Assembly (NCBI GenBank): GCA_964017045.1
Contig: OZ024807.1
Location: 15,675,941-15,739,940, forward strand
Reading direction: 5' to 3'
Length of the DNA stretch: 64,000 nt
Source of the DNA: Omphiscola glabra
Taxonomy: Eukaryota > Mollusca > Gastropoda > Lymnaeidae
Shown piece by piece: positions 11,501 through 22,234 of the stretch; position 1 is the stretch's first letter; each line of letters opens with the position of its first letter. Under the pieces are notes generated by a model that saw only the letters and a program-made list of their open reading frames with translations, was not told the DNA's origin and did not search any database. Position numbers and translations under genes: made by a program.

Positions 11501-12978
11501 TGTCATACATAATAAAGGTAATGTTTACATTTTTTTAAAAATTCCCTTGGATCAGAAAGTCAACGGTTCCACGGTGGGAGCGTTACAAATACATTTACCT
11601 GACGTCACGAGTCTGGGCATCTTTAACTCACAATGTGTACTCAGTCCGTCAAGAATTCAATAGGTGAGTATGTAACAGATAGATGAATACAAGAGAGATG
11701 TTAAATATATAGTGTACCAATATAGTTCCAATACATTTTAAGAAACATTCGTTTAGTATACCTGGACTTTAAAAAAATTAGATTTTTTTTTTTGGTATAT
11801 TGTATACCTGATAGTCGAATACAATAGAGATGCTATTTTCTAAATTTAAGTGATTTTTAACTGGTATTGGATGGAAACTCATTTTTTAGACGTTTTTTAA
11901 AAGTTTTTAAAATATTGTTTATTTCAAGTTGTTTAACTCTGCGAAAAGATTGAAGGGACATCACCCATACAACATTAACACAAAGCACAAACCTCCAGAC
12001 CCGACTTTTCCTTGAATTTTCACATTGCAGCTTCCGGGGTGGGTGGGTGGGTGGGTGTATACTAGAACCTAAGTTTTGGAACCCATGTTATAACATAAAT
12101 AATTTTCTTTCAAATTAAAGTAATCATAAACCAGTTATGCACCGGCGTAGCAAAGCTGGATTAGAGGTTCTTTGAAATGGCCCCAGAGAACTTTTTCCCC
12201 TTTTACATTTAGTGGTCACATTTTAGGTCAACTGGAAGGTTTTCTCCTAGGGTGTACAAGGGGGAAATATTGGACTACCCCGTGCACTTACCTAAGCTAC
12301 TCCTATTCTTTTATCTATTTATTTATTTTTTAAACAATTTACTAAACAAGTTAAATTTGAACTGGCATAGAAACCTATACAGGAAAATGTTTAATTTTCC
12401 GTAACTGAATTTTTTTTTTTTTAAATTGGCGAATGAATACCACTGTATAATTTTTAAGATGACTTTAAATCTACTTTTGACATTTTACACCCTGAAATAA
12501 TTATTGATGCCCAGGGGAAATACATGTCAATAAAATTGATTATCGGCGACATATTCTTACGTACAAAATTAAAAACTTCGTCTCTTTCACGACCTCTTTC
12601 TTTCACTACTACTCCCGTAAAATTGAAAAATGTGGCTATTCAAAAGAACAATATCAACGTATAACTTGAGCAAGATATTATAGGGGACATGTCTTAGATC
12701 ACTAACAACTACTGAGGTAATTTTCCATTCATTTATTTATTGTTTTCCCCTTTAGTCAGCAACTGAAACCGGATGTTGCAATACTTCACCATTACCGACA
12801 ATGTCCGGAAGACACGTGGAAAACCTGCAACGTGGAATCAAACGTGGACGACGTCATGACGAGATACACCGAACTGGATGAGAGGGTTCTCAAAGTGAGG
12901 ATGGAGACCTCTACACAACCCCGCTGGACCCCAGTCAAAAAAGACAAAACCACGAACAGCGTTGCCGTGAAACACTAG
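5586..12978 (+). CDS. glycosyltransferase family 92 protein, copy A (5 exons)
   Basis: Exons: 5586-5726, 6641-7642, 10424-10536, 11556-11663, 12756-12978 (TAG stop), all with GT-AG junctions; 528 residues. Exon 1 encodes a short Cys-containing tail, basic FLRR and a hydrophobic anchor at about residues 27-45, so a type II membrane protein, presumably Golgi (family knowledge). Exon 2 opens with a Thr/Pro stem holding 3 to 4 copies of a TTRGP-type decapeptide, then the GT92 domain: GGIALCGK, EWFEIQRLLGVDKVLIYDL and YDYIISHDLDEMIIPR, with Asp363 and Asp365 as the likely metal/nucleotide-binding DxD. Exons 3-5 complete the domain (FFLTTWPPTNPEEDLMVKRY; RWERYKYIYL; LHHYRQCPEDTW). Characterised GT92 enzymes such as nematode GALT-1 transfer galactose to fucose on N-glycan cores; the substrate here is unknown. 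A likely 5'-UTR exon junction (TTGTACAG) lies 56 nt before the ATG. The acceptor of exon 2 could instead be six bases later. Confidence 0.9.
6163..6577. repeat. ~52-bp minisatellite in GT92-A intron 1
   Basis: About eight units containing CATATGCCGTAAACC, AGGCATGTATTAGAATTGA and AATATTGATAA. The array ends about 60 bp before the exon 2 acceptor, so its length may affect the distance to the branch site. Confidence 0.85.
7950..8615 (-). pseudogene. Helitron helicase C-terminal relic
   Basis: On the - strand, in GT92-A intron 2, broken pieces of a Pif1-like Helitron helicase lie in the expected order: LNSLRYGGRLNLKADAVVIL (about 8610-8550), NGTRMVV (about 8278-8256), GSRVFIP (just below), the motif TINK followed after a frameshift by QGQT (about 8100-8071), and HGQLYVPFSR (about 8036-8000) running to a stop near 7950. 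The blocks match the C-terminal helicase motifs of animal Helitrons. The frame is disrupted by several shifts and by unrelated, G-rich DNA between about 8300 and 8545, so it is inactive. Confidence 0.75.
8785..8875. repeat. short ~12-bp repeat
   Basis: About seven imperfect units of CACCAATACATCA within GT92-A intron 2. Confidence 0.7.
8876..10423. other. remainder of GT92-A intron 2
   Basis: No exon is seen. A short CA/TA microsatellite lies near 9230-9260. A Tc1/mariner-like terminus may lie near 9490 (GGCAAAAGTATTGAAACG). A GCGCCC-rich stretch at about 9905-10120 has the look of decayed DNA-transposon sequence. A poly-T/poly-C tract lies at about 10330-10367. Confidence 0.4.
11085..11465. 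repeat. 29-bp minisatellite in GT92-A intron 3
   Basis: About 13 units containing ATTAAAATGACGTTTCATTC and TATGA, ending about 90 bp before exon 4. A related 30-bp array sits at the same place in GT92-B (36310-36597). Confidence 0.9.
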
Positions 12979-13019
12979 ACCTGCAAGGCCGGGAAGGGAT
13001 GGCAAATAATCGGGAGCAT

Positions 13020-13174
13020 TAAGACCCTTTTCCAGTGGTCGCATAAGACCATCGGAAAATACGTATACTAACAGTTATGAAGTAGCAACGAAAATAATTT
13101 TGTGGTTGGGGGTCGCCACAGCACGAGGAACTCTATTAAAGGGTCGCGGCATTAGGAAGGTTGAGAACCACTGC
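13020..13174. mobile_element. SPIN hAT element, one end missing
   Basis: The block contains, in order, TAAGACCATCGGAAAATACG, TATGAAGTAGCAACGAAAAT, GGTTGGGGGTCGCCACA, GAGGAACT, AAAGGGTCGCGGCATTAGG and the terminal inverted repeat GGTTGAGAACCACTG. This is the diagnostic internal and right-end sequence of SPIN (Space Invaders) non-autonomous hAT transposons. The left terminus is missing; sequence up to about 13019 is GT92-A 3' flank that aligns with GT92-B's 3' flank. The copy-B flank lacks the element, so insertion followed the A/B duplication or was lost from B. It starts about 40 bp after the GT92-A stop codon and so probably lies in the 3' UTR; an AATAAA follows at 13330. Confidence 0.85.
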
Positions 13175-13504
13175 TTAAGGTCTTGAAAAATAATGGCACG
13201 GTTAAATTAAAACAGCTGTCTACGAATGTGCCATATAATTAACTCTTGAGCCCTGAGGACAGAGAAAACGCGCCTTGCATGGTGTCGGGGGGGGGGGGGA
13301 GGGGGAAAAACACAATAACGGAGTTAAATAATAAAATCAATGTTTAATCACGGTATCATTCATTGTATTTTATTATATGGTTTGCAAACTGTCGCTTTTA
13401 ATAATAGCATACATAGGTAATGAAATGCAGATGCAAATGAGTGTACAAAAACTGGAAAGCTGTGCAATCCCAGGTACATACTAAGGTACTATTTTTTGTA
13501 AAGT
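13175..13504. other. 3' flank of GT92-A
   Basis: Contains a possible poly(A) signal AATAAA at 13330-13335 and a G-rich tract at about 13289-13305. The part from about 13360 aligns with 39440-39600 downstream of GT92-B, as part of the duplicated unit. Confidence 0.5.
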
Positions 13505-13605
13505 TCCTTTCCACATGCTTTGAAAGAATGAATGAATCGATTGATGGATGGAGGGTCGGCTGGATTGCTGGATGCATGGATTGATCGATGGATGAATGGA
13601 TAACA
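13505..13605. repeat. GATG/GGAT simple repeat
   Basis: Imperfect GATGGATGGAT-type repeat preceded by GAATGAATGAATCGAT. The same motif and flanks occur at about 39635-39720 behind GT92-B. Confidence 0.75.
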
Positions 13606-13924
13606 AACATTTATATAATTAACTTTTCACATGCTCTGATATTAGACAGAACCTAAAGAATTATTGTATGAAATATGTATGGATGATTATTTTCCATTGG
13701 AATTATGACGAAAATTTTACTGGTTGTACATTATTAGATAAGTCAGATCAATGGTTTCCCTTTAAGTCAAACTTTCTTCGACTTTTAACTGACTTAGTCA
13801 GAGTCACATCAATGGTTTCCATCAAGTCAAACCTTCTAAGACAATTAAATGTTATGAATTAAGTATATCTTTAAAAAAAAAATACTGACTAAAACGCAAA
13901 CAATAGATTAACTCGTTCTGCGTT

Positions 13925-14168
13925 TGTACCATCAACCATTCAACCATCAACCATTCAACCATCAACCATCAACCATTCAACCATCAACCATTCAACCATC
14001 AACCATCAACCATTCAACCATCAACCATTCAACCATCCCCCATTCAACCATCAACCATTCAACCATCAACAATTCAACCATCAACCATTCAACCATCAAC
14101 CATTCAACAATCAACCATTCAACCATCAACCATTCAACCATCAACCATTCAACCATCAACCATCAACT
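13925..14168. repeat. AACCATCAACCATT repeat
   Basis: Short-period array of CAACCATT and CAACCAT units that runs directly into the 55-bp satellite. The 55-bp unit also contains ACCATCAACTCC, so the larger satellite may have grown from the edge of this array. Confidence 0.85.
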
Positions 14169-17100
14169 CCATTTGCTTGTACACAGAGCCTAAGTAACTC
14201 GTACTGCGTTTGTACCATCAACTCCATTTGCTTGTACACAGAGCCTAATTAACTCGTACTGCGTTTGTACCATCAACTCCATTTGCTTGTACACAGAGCC
14301 TAATTAACTCGTACTGCGTTTGTACCATCAACTCCATTTGCTTGTACACAGGGCCTAATTAACTCGTACTGCGTTTGTACCATCAACTCCATTTGCTTGT
14401 ACACAGAGCCTAATTAACTCGTACTGCGTTTGTACCATCAACTCCATTTGCTTGTACACAGAGCCTAATTAACTCGTACTGCGTTTGTACCATCAAATCC
14501 ATTTGCTTGTACACAGAGCCTAATTAACTCGTACTGCGTTTGTACCATCAACTCCATTTGCTTGTACACAGAGCCTAATTAACTCGTACTGCGTTTGTAC
14601 CATCAACTCCATTTGCTTGTACACAGAGCCTAATTAACTCGTACTGCGTTTGTACCATCAACTCCATTTGCTTGTACACAGAGCCTAATTAACTCGTACT
14701 GCGTTTGTACCATCAACTCCATTTGCTTGTACACAGAGCCTAATTAACTCGTACTGCGTTTGTACCATCAACTCCATTTGCTTGTACACAGAGCCTAATT
14801 AACTCGTACTGCGTTTGTACCATCAACTCCATTTGCTTGTACACAGAGCCTAATTAACTCGTACTGCGTTTGTACCATCAACTCCATTTGCTTGTACACA
14901 TAGCCTAATTAACTCGTACTGCGTTTGTACCATCAACTCCATTTGCTTGTACACAGAGCCTAATTAACTCGTACTGCGATTGTACCATCAACTCCATTTG
15001 CTTGTACACAGAGCCTAATTAACTCGTACTGCGTTGGTACCATCAACTCAATTTGCTTGTACACAGAGCCTAATTAACTCGTACTGCGTTTGTACCATCA
15101 ACTCCATTTGCTTGTACACAGAGCCTAATTAACTCGTACTGCATTTGTACCATCAACTCCATTTGCTTGTACACAGAGCCTAATTAACTCGTACTGCGTT
15201 TGTACCATCAACTCCATTTGCTTGTACACAGAGCCTAATTAACTCGTACTGCGTTTGTACCATCAACTCCATTTGCTTGTACACAGAGCCTAATTAACTC
15301 GTACTGCGATTGTACCATCAACTCCATTTGCTTGTACACAGAGCCTAATTAACTCGTACTGCGTTGGTACCATCAACTCCATTTGCTTGTACACAGAGCC
15401 TAATTAACTCGTACTGCGTTTGTACCATCAACTCCATTTGCTTGTACACAGAGCCTAATTAACTCGTACTGCATTTGTACCATCAACTCCATTTGCTTGT
15501 ACACAGAGCCTAATTAACTCGTACTGCGTTTGTACTATCAACTCCATTTGCTTGTACACAGAGCCTAATTAACTCGTACTGCGTTTGTACCATCAACTCC
15601 ATTTGCCTGTACACAGAGCCTAATTAACTCGTACTGCGTTTGTACCATCAACTCCATTTGCTTGTACACAGAGCCTAATTAACGCGTACTGCGATTGTAC
15701 CATCAACTCCATTTGCTTGTACACAGAGCCTAATTAACTCGTACTGCGTTGGTACCATCAACTCCATTTGCTTGTACACAGAGCCTAATTAACTCGTACT
15801 GCGTTTGTACCATCAACTCCATTTGCTTGTACACAGAGCCTAATTAACTCGTACTGCATTTGTACCATCAACTCCATTTGCTTGTACACAGAGCCTAATT
15901 AACTCGTACTGCGTTTGTACTATCAACTCCATTTGCTTGTACACAGAGCCTAATTTACTCGTACTGCGTTTGTACCATCACTCCATTTGCTTGTACACAG
16001 AGCCTAATTAACTCGTACTGCGTTTGTACCATCAACTCCATTTGCTTGTACACAGAGCCTAATTAACTCGTACTGCGTTTGTACCATCAACTCCATTTGC
16101 TTGTACACAGAGCCTAATTAACTCGTACTGCGTTTGTACCATCAACTCCATTTGCTTGTACACGAGCCTAATTAACTCGTACTGTGTTTGTACCATCAAC
16201 TCCATTTGCTTGTACACAGAGCCTAATTAACTCGTACTGCGTTTGTACCATCAACTCCATTTGCTTGTACCCAGAGCCTAATTAACTCGTACTGCATTTG
16301 TAACATCAACTCCATTTGCTTGTACACAGAGCCTAATTAACTCGTACTGCGTTTGTACCATCAACTCCATTTGCTTGTACACAGAGCCTAATTAACTCGT
16401 ACTGCGTTTGTACCATCAACTCCATTTGCTTGTACACAGAGCCTAATTAACTCGTACTGCGTTTGTACCATCAACTCCATTTGCTTGTACACAGAGCCTA
16501 ATTAACTCGTTCTGCGTTTGTACCATCAACTCCATTTGCTTGTACACAGAGCCTAATTAACTCGTACTGCGTTTGTACCATCAACTCCATTTGCTTGTAC
16601 ACAGAGCCTAATTAACTCGTACTGCGTTTGTACCATCAACTCCATTTGCTTGTACACAGAGCCTAATTAACTCGTACTGCGTTTGTACCATCAACTCCAT
16701 TTGCTTGTACACAGAGCCTAATTAACTCGTACTGCGTTTGTACCATCAACTCCATTTGCTTGTACACAGAGCCTAATTAACTCGTACTGCGTTTGTACCA
16801 TCAACTCCATTTGCTTGTACACAGAGCCTAATTAACTCGTACTGCGTTTGTACCATCAACTCCATTTGCTTGTACACAGAGCCTAATTAACTCGTACTGC
16901 GTTTGTACCATCAACTCCATTTGCTTGTACACAGAACCTAATTAACTCGTACTGCGTTTGTACCATCAACTCCATTTGCTTGTACACAGAGCCTAATTAA
17001 CTCGTACTGCGTTTGTACCATCAACTCCATTTGCTTGTACACAGAGCCTAATTAACTCGTACTGCGTTTGTACCATCAACTCCATTTGCTTGTACACAGA

Positions 17101-17603
17101 GCCTAATTAACTCGTACTGCGTTTGTACCATCAACTCCATTTGCTTGTACACAGAGCCTAATTAACTCGTACTGCGTTTGTACCATCAACTCCATTTGCT
17201 TGTACACAGAGCCTAATTAACTCGTACTGCGTTTGTACCATCAACTCCATTTGCTTGTACACAGAGCCTAATTAACTCGTACTGCGTTTGTACCATCAAC
17301 TCCATTTGCTTGTACACAGAGCCTAATTAACTCGTACTGCGTTTGTACCATCAACTCCATTTGCTTGTACACGGAGCCTAATTAACTCGTACTGCGTTTG
17401 TACCATCAACTCCATTTGCTTGTACACAGAGCCTAATTAACTTGTTCTGCGTTTGTACCATCAACTCCATTTGCTTGTACACAGAGCCTAATTAACTCGT
17501 ACTGCGTTTGTACCATCAACTCCATTTGCTTGTACACAGAGCCTAATTAACTCGTACTGCGTTTGTACCATCAACTCCATTTGTTTGTACACAGAGCCTA
17601 ATT
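14166..17603. repeat. 55-bp satellite, ~62 copies
   Basis: A highly homogeneous array of 55-bp monomers containing TTAACTCGTACTGCG, TTGTACCATCAACTCC and ATTTGCTTGTACACAGAGCC. Variant monomers recur in order at fixed distances (330 then 385 bp between about 14,970 and 15,920), showing higher-order amplification. No frame is conserved, since 55 is not a multiple of three. It lies between the GT92-A 3' flank and the B unit and is absent from the matching flank of B. Confidence 0.95.
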
Positions 17604-19020
17604 TTAAAAAATGTTTCATCGATTTTTAAGGGGTATATAGGGAAATCTCATGTAGTTAATGAACATCACATTTCGACAGCGCTCTCTCTTCTTGCAGACG
17701 TGTTGTTGCTTTTATCACCCTCGCCTTCTGCGTCCAAAGAGATGAGATTTCAACATGATCCTACAAAAATCAATTCATTTATAGACAGTTATGACTTCGC
17801 AGTAAAAATATGTAATTATTTTTTTTTTCACTCTGTCCGTTGTCGTAATCCAGTGGTTCCCAAAATGCGCGCGACCTCAAAGTGTTGAGCCATGGCATTT
17901 TCACCGGGGGACCGTGAAGTATTACAATATGTTCATGGTTTTATTTCCACTTCAAAAAATCAATCCAGTGCAACAAAGACATACATCTGACTGAATAGGT
18001 AAAAAAAACAGTGACTTATGCGAGCAGTGCATTAAGGATATAAATAGACTATGGTAGGACAGTCTGAATTTCTAGATAATTATCGCTGAATTTGTGAAAA
18101 TAAATGTACAAACAAACAGCGAAGAAACCCCCCCCCCCCCCACACCTTTTTTTTTTTCAGCCTTCCTCCAGGAACCCGTACACAAAAGCTCAAAAAATCA
18201 ACAGCCCTCGTCAATGTGTACATAATATACTGAGCGTGGAGATCAGCCGTCAAGAGAGGGGCTAAATCTTATAAAGTTAGTAGCATAGCCACCATTGAGA
18301 CACGCACGCTAGCCCGAAAGAGCAATTTTAAATCACCGACTGCAGCAACTATCCCCTGCCCGCGGTGCCAGCGATTATTCCGAGCACCGATAGGATAGGC
18401 AAGCCACCTACAAACTCACCGTAACCCCCCCCCCCCCCCCAACCAACCGGATGACTGAATGGTCCTAGTCGATGTTGATGTACGAACAACAACAATATAC
18501 TGATAGTCTCCAAAGTGTATGTGATTATACGTTTGCTACTTTAAATGTTGTGCAAACAATCTCTGCCAAACATCAAACGGGTTTTTCATGCACTTACGTC
18601 TGCCAGTTTTTGGCACATCGATTGACATTACCGGCGCAATGTCAGTATAGATTATCTGCCCTTGTATTGTTGTTGTTTAGAAGTGACAACGACGGATCAT
18701 ATATCGCAGGCCATGGCCGGACAGCGGGATTTTCCTAAAGGTCTCGGCGAACTCTTCCACTCCGGTCGGAAGTTAATCTTTTTTTTTTAAAATCAAGCTC
18801 TGGTTTGGGAACCTTTTGAAACTATACAAGAACTACAAAATTTTCCTTAGTTATTTTGGTAAATACTACGATACAAAACCAAGAAAAGAATGACATGCCT
18901 ATATAACTGAGAAGGACAGTAGTATGGAACAAGATCCAGAGTATTACTTTGATGTACCAACCACTAACTACTAGTATGCGGTTATTTCCATTTAGATTCT
19001 GTCTTTAAAAAAATGTAGTA
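17604..19020. other. intergenic DNA
   Basis: Contains CAGTGGTTCCCAAAATG at about 17861, a plausible hAT-type terminus, and C tracts near 18129 and 18427. The stretch at about 18820-19010 aligns with 40455-40660 and marks the far end of the duplicated A/B unit. No exon recognised. Confidence 0.45.
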
Positions 19021-19025
19021 GCTAT

Positions 19026-19260
19026 GTGTTAAACAATGCAAGTACGGTGTTAAACAATGCAAGTACGGTGTTAAACAATGCAAGTACGGTGTTAAACAAT
19101 GCAAGTACGGTGTTAAACAATGCAAGTACGGTGTTAAACAATGCAAGTACGGTGTTAAACAATGCAAGTACGGTGTTAAACAATGCAAGTACGGTGTTAA
19201 ACAATGCAAGTACGGTGTTAAACAATGCAAGTAAGGTGTTAAACAATGCAAGTGCAATGT
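19026..19260. repeat. 21-bp minisatellite, array 2
   Basis: About eleven nearly identical units of GTTAAACAATGCAAGTACGG plus one base. It is related to the array at 272-702 and to the next array. Three long frames are open here, on both strands, only because of the 21-bp period. Confidence 0.95.
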
Positions 19261-19329
19261 TAAATAATATATGTACTGTGAGAAACAATGATAGTACCAT
19301 ATTATCAATGCTGTTACAGTGGTAGATAA

Positions 19330-19880
19330 TACAAGTTACGTGTTAACATTGCAAGTACAGAGTTGAATAATACAAGAACCGTATGCAAGTGCAGCGTTAT
19401 ACAATGCTAGTGCAATCTTAAACAATGCTAGTGCAATGTTAAAGTATGCTAGTACGATGTTAAACAATGCTAGCACGATGTTAAACAGTGCTAGTGAAAT
19501 GTTGAAAAATTCTAGTATATTGTTAAACAATGCAAATGCAGCGTTAAACAATGCTAGTACGAAGATAAATAATACAACAATTTTTAACAATGCTCATAAC
19601 ATGTTAAACGAGGCGTGTACAATGTTAAACAATGCTAATACAATGTTAAACAATGCTAATACAATGTTGAACAATCTTAATACAATGTTAAACAATGCTA
19701 ATACAATGTTAAACAATGCTAATACAATGTTAAACAATGCTAATACAATGTTAAACAATGCTAGTACAATGTTAAACAATGCTAGTACAATGTTAAACAA
19801 TGCTAATACAATGTTAAACAATCTTAATACAATGTTAAACAATGTGTCTGCAGTTTCTAACAAATCTAGTACAGTGTTAG
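19330..19880. repeat. 21-bp minisatellite, array 3
   Basis: About 25 units, at first degenerate, then uniform as ATGTTAAACAATGCTAATAC plus one base. It starts about 70 bp after array 2 and belongs to the same family with a different dominant variant. Confidence 0.9.
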
Positions 19881-20711
19881 TGAATGTATTTCTTTCTTTT
19901 TTATGGAATCATAATCGCGTTTAGACATTATATCAATAAAAAAAAAATATTTCAAACGTTTCTAACCATATAATGTGGTTAAGGCTGCTGGTCCAATTAA
20001 CTCATTTTCACTATCCCCTCCCCCACCCATTGTGGTTTTGTAAAGTATTTTTTAATATATAAATTCTTAATTACAGGGACATAATCCATTATCGTGTGTG
20101 TTTTGTCCCATCAATTTCTCCCCAATTTCAATTTAAAAAAAACAACCAAAAAAAAACACAACTTTGTGCATTATACATTGGGGAGTGAAGCCTGATGTAG
20201 TCTATGTTCATTTTTATGATAACAACGTGAAGACAGTAAGACGGACGGATATCATTTGTAATTATGAGGACAACACCCACCCCGACATTTTCCTACCGAG
20301 TCAAATCATTTTGGGACTACCCCCCCCAACCCACCTTACCCTCCAGCCCACATCACCCACCTCACACTCTAACCTTCCTACCGAGTCAAAGCATTTTTTT
20401 TTGGGACTTGACCCAACCACACACTTTTGTTCAACTTCAAAATAATATTTTAACATTCATACTCGTATTTTAGTTGAAAACTTTTCTTTAACAAAAAAAT
20501 AAATAAATAAAAATGTTCAACAGTTGAACAAGATAAAGGACACAAGTCATGACTTGTATACCAAATGGTATGGCTGCAGTCCTCTGGGGAGAGGCTTCGC
20601 ATGTATTATCATACACAATCCCAAAACCACGAGCAGCCAAAGACATATCCAGCGATCTCTTTGTCACTCCAATACCATGTTCATTGTTTGAAGGAGAAAG
20701 ACAACATGCGC
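19881..20711. other. intergenic DNA
   Basis: AT-rich with C-rich patches near 20320-20350. Apparent frames here are short and low-complexity. No gene recognised. Confidence 0.5.
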
Positions 20712-21724
20712 GCTGTCAAGGTCATGACATCAGAGGCAGAGTTGTGTTGGGATGCTGTGACAATTGGGGTACGTGGTGTCAAGGTCATGACATCAGAGGT
20801 AGCGTTGTGTTGGGATGTTGTGACAATTGGGGTATGTGGTGTCTAGGTCATGACATCAGAGGTAGCGTTGTGTTTGGGATGCTGTGACAATTGGGGTACG
20901 TGGTATCAAGGTCATGACATCAGAGGCAGAGTTGTGTTTGGGATGTTGTGACAATTGGGGTACGTGGTGTCAAGGTCATGACATCAGAGGTAGCGTTGTA
21001 TTGGGATGTTGTGACAATTGGGGTACGTGGTATCAAGGTCATGACATCAGAGGTAGCGTTGTGTTGGGATGTTGTGACAATTGGGGTACGTGGTATCAAG
21101 GTCATGACATCAGAGGCAGAGTTGTGTTTGGGATGCTGTGACAATTGGGGTACGTGGTGTCAAGGTCATTACATCAGAGGTAGCGTTGTGTTGGGATGTT
21201 GTGACAATTGGGGTACGTGGTATCAAGGTCATGACATCAGAGGCAGAGTTGTGTTTGGGATGTTGTGACAATTGGGGTATGTGGTGTCAAGGTCATAACA
21301 TCAGAGGTAGCGTTGTGTTGGGATGTTGTGACAATTGGGGTATGTGGTGTCAAGGTCATGACATCAGAGGTAGCGTTGTGTTGGGATGTTGTGACAATTG
21401 GGGTATGTGGTGTCTAGGTCATGACATCAGAGGTAGCGTTGTGTTGGGATGCTGTGACAATTGGGGTATGTGGTGTCAAGGTCATGACATCAGAGGTAGC
21501 GTTAGGTTGGGATGTTGTGACAATTGGGATACGTGGTGTCAAGGTCATGACATCAGAGGTAGCGTTGTGTTGGGATGTTGTGACAATTGGGGTATGTAGT
21601 GTCAAGGTCATGACATCAGAGGTAGCGTTGTGTTGGGATGTTGTGACAATTGGGGTATGTGGTGTCAAGGTCATGACATCAGAGGTAGCGTTGTGTTGGG
21701 ATGTTGTGACAATTGGGGTATGTG
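20712..21724. repeat. 63-bp minisatellite carrying TCAAGGTCA
   Basis: Sixteen units of 63-64 bp containing GTGACAATTGGGGTA, TCAAGGTCATGACATCAGAG and GTTGTGTTGGGATG. Fourteen of the 16 units keep an exact TCAAGGTCA, the extended half-site known for ERR and SF-1/FTZ-F1 nuclear receptors; two have TCTAGGTCA. Long frames on both strands arise from the 21-codon period. Confidence 0.92.
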
Positions 21725-22234
21725 AACAATTGTGAACTCATATCAAGTCATTGACAAGTGCGTGAATTATGAGTGATAAAATGGTGAGACAAGGATTTAG
21801 AACGGGAGAGAGAGTGTCAGAATGATCCGGAATGAACTAGGGATCTAGAGTCTCAGTGTGTGAGATAAAGCGAGCGACGGCGAGGCGTTAATTTTGATAT
21901 CTATTCGCTGTGAGATGTTTTGCCTGAGGAGAATATTGTTCTGAACAAGGGTTCCTGTCTCAACTTCAATGTGGACCAGATTGATGTGTTAGCGCTGCCA
22001 CAATAGATCGCATCATGTACAATGAAGCCTTAGTGTTGGTTGGATCGAACTAGTCCGTGTGACCAAGGAGTACATGCCATCGAAGCAGTCGCCAGCAAGA
22101 TAGGAAATTTAGACAACGAAATATTTAACATGAGGACAAATATTTGACACACGCCTCTAACAGAGGCAGCGCTGGAGCTTGGCGGGAAAACACAACATTG
22201 AACGAGGCCGAAATATCTATTCATCCCCTCTCTT
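21725..22234. other. intergenic DNA
   Basis: Mixed composition with no recognised gene. It joins the 63-bp array to the second copy of the ~1-kb segment. Confidence 0.45.

Noticed and set aside
14166..17603. CRISPR-like array
   Set aside because: Units are contiguous 55-bp monomers with no variable spacers, in a clearly eukaryotic context without cas genes.
20549..21735. Overlapping long frames with GCCDNWG and MTSEVALCWD repeats
   Set aside because: They come from the 63-bp array and change frame wherever a unit has 64 bp.
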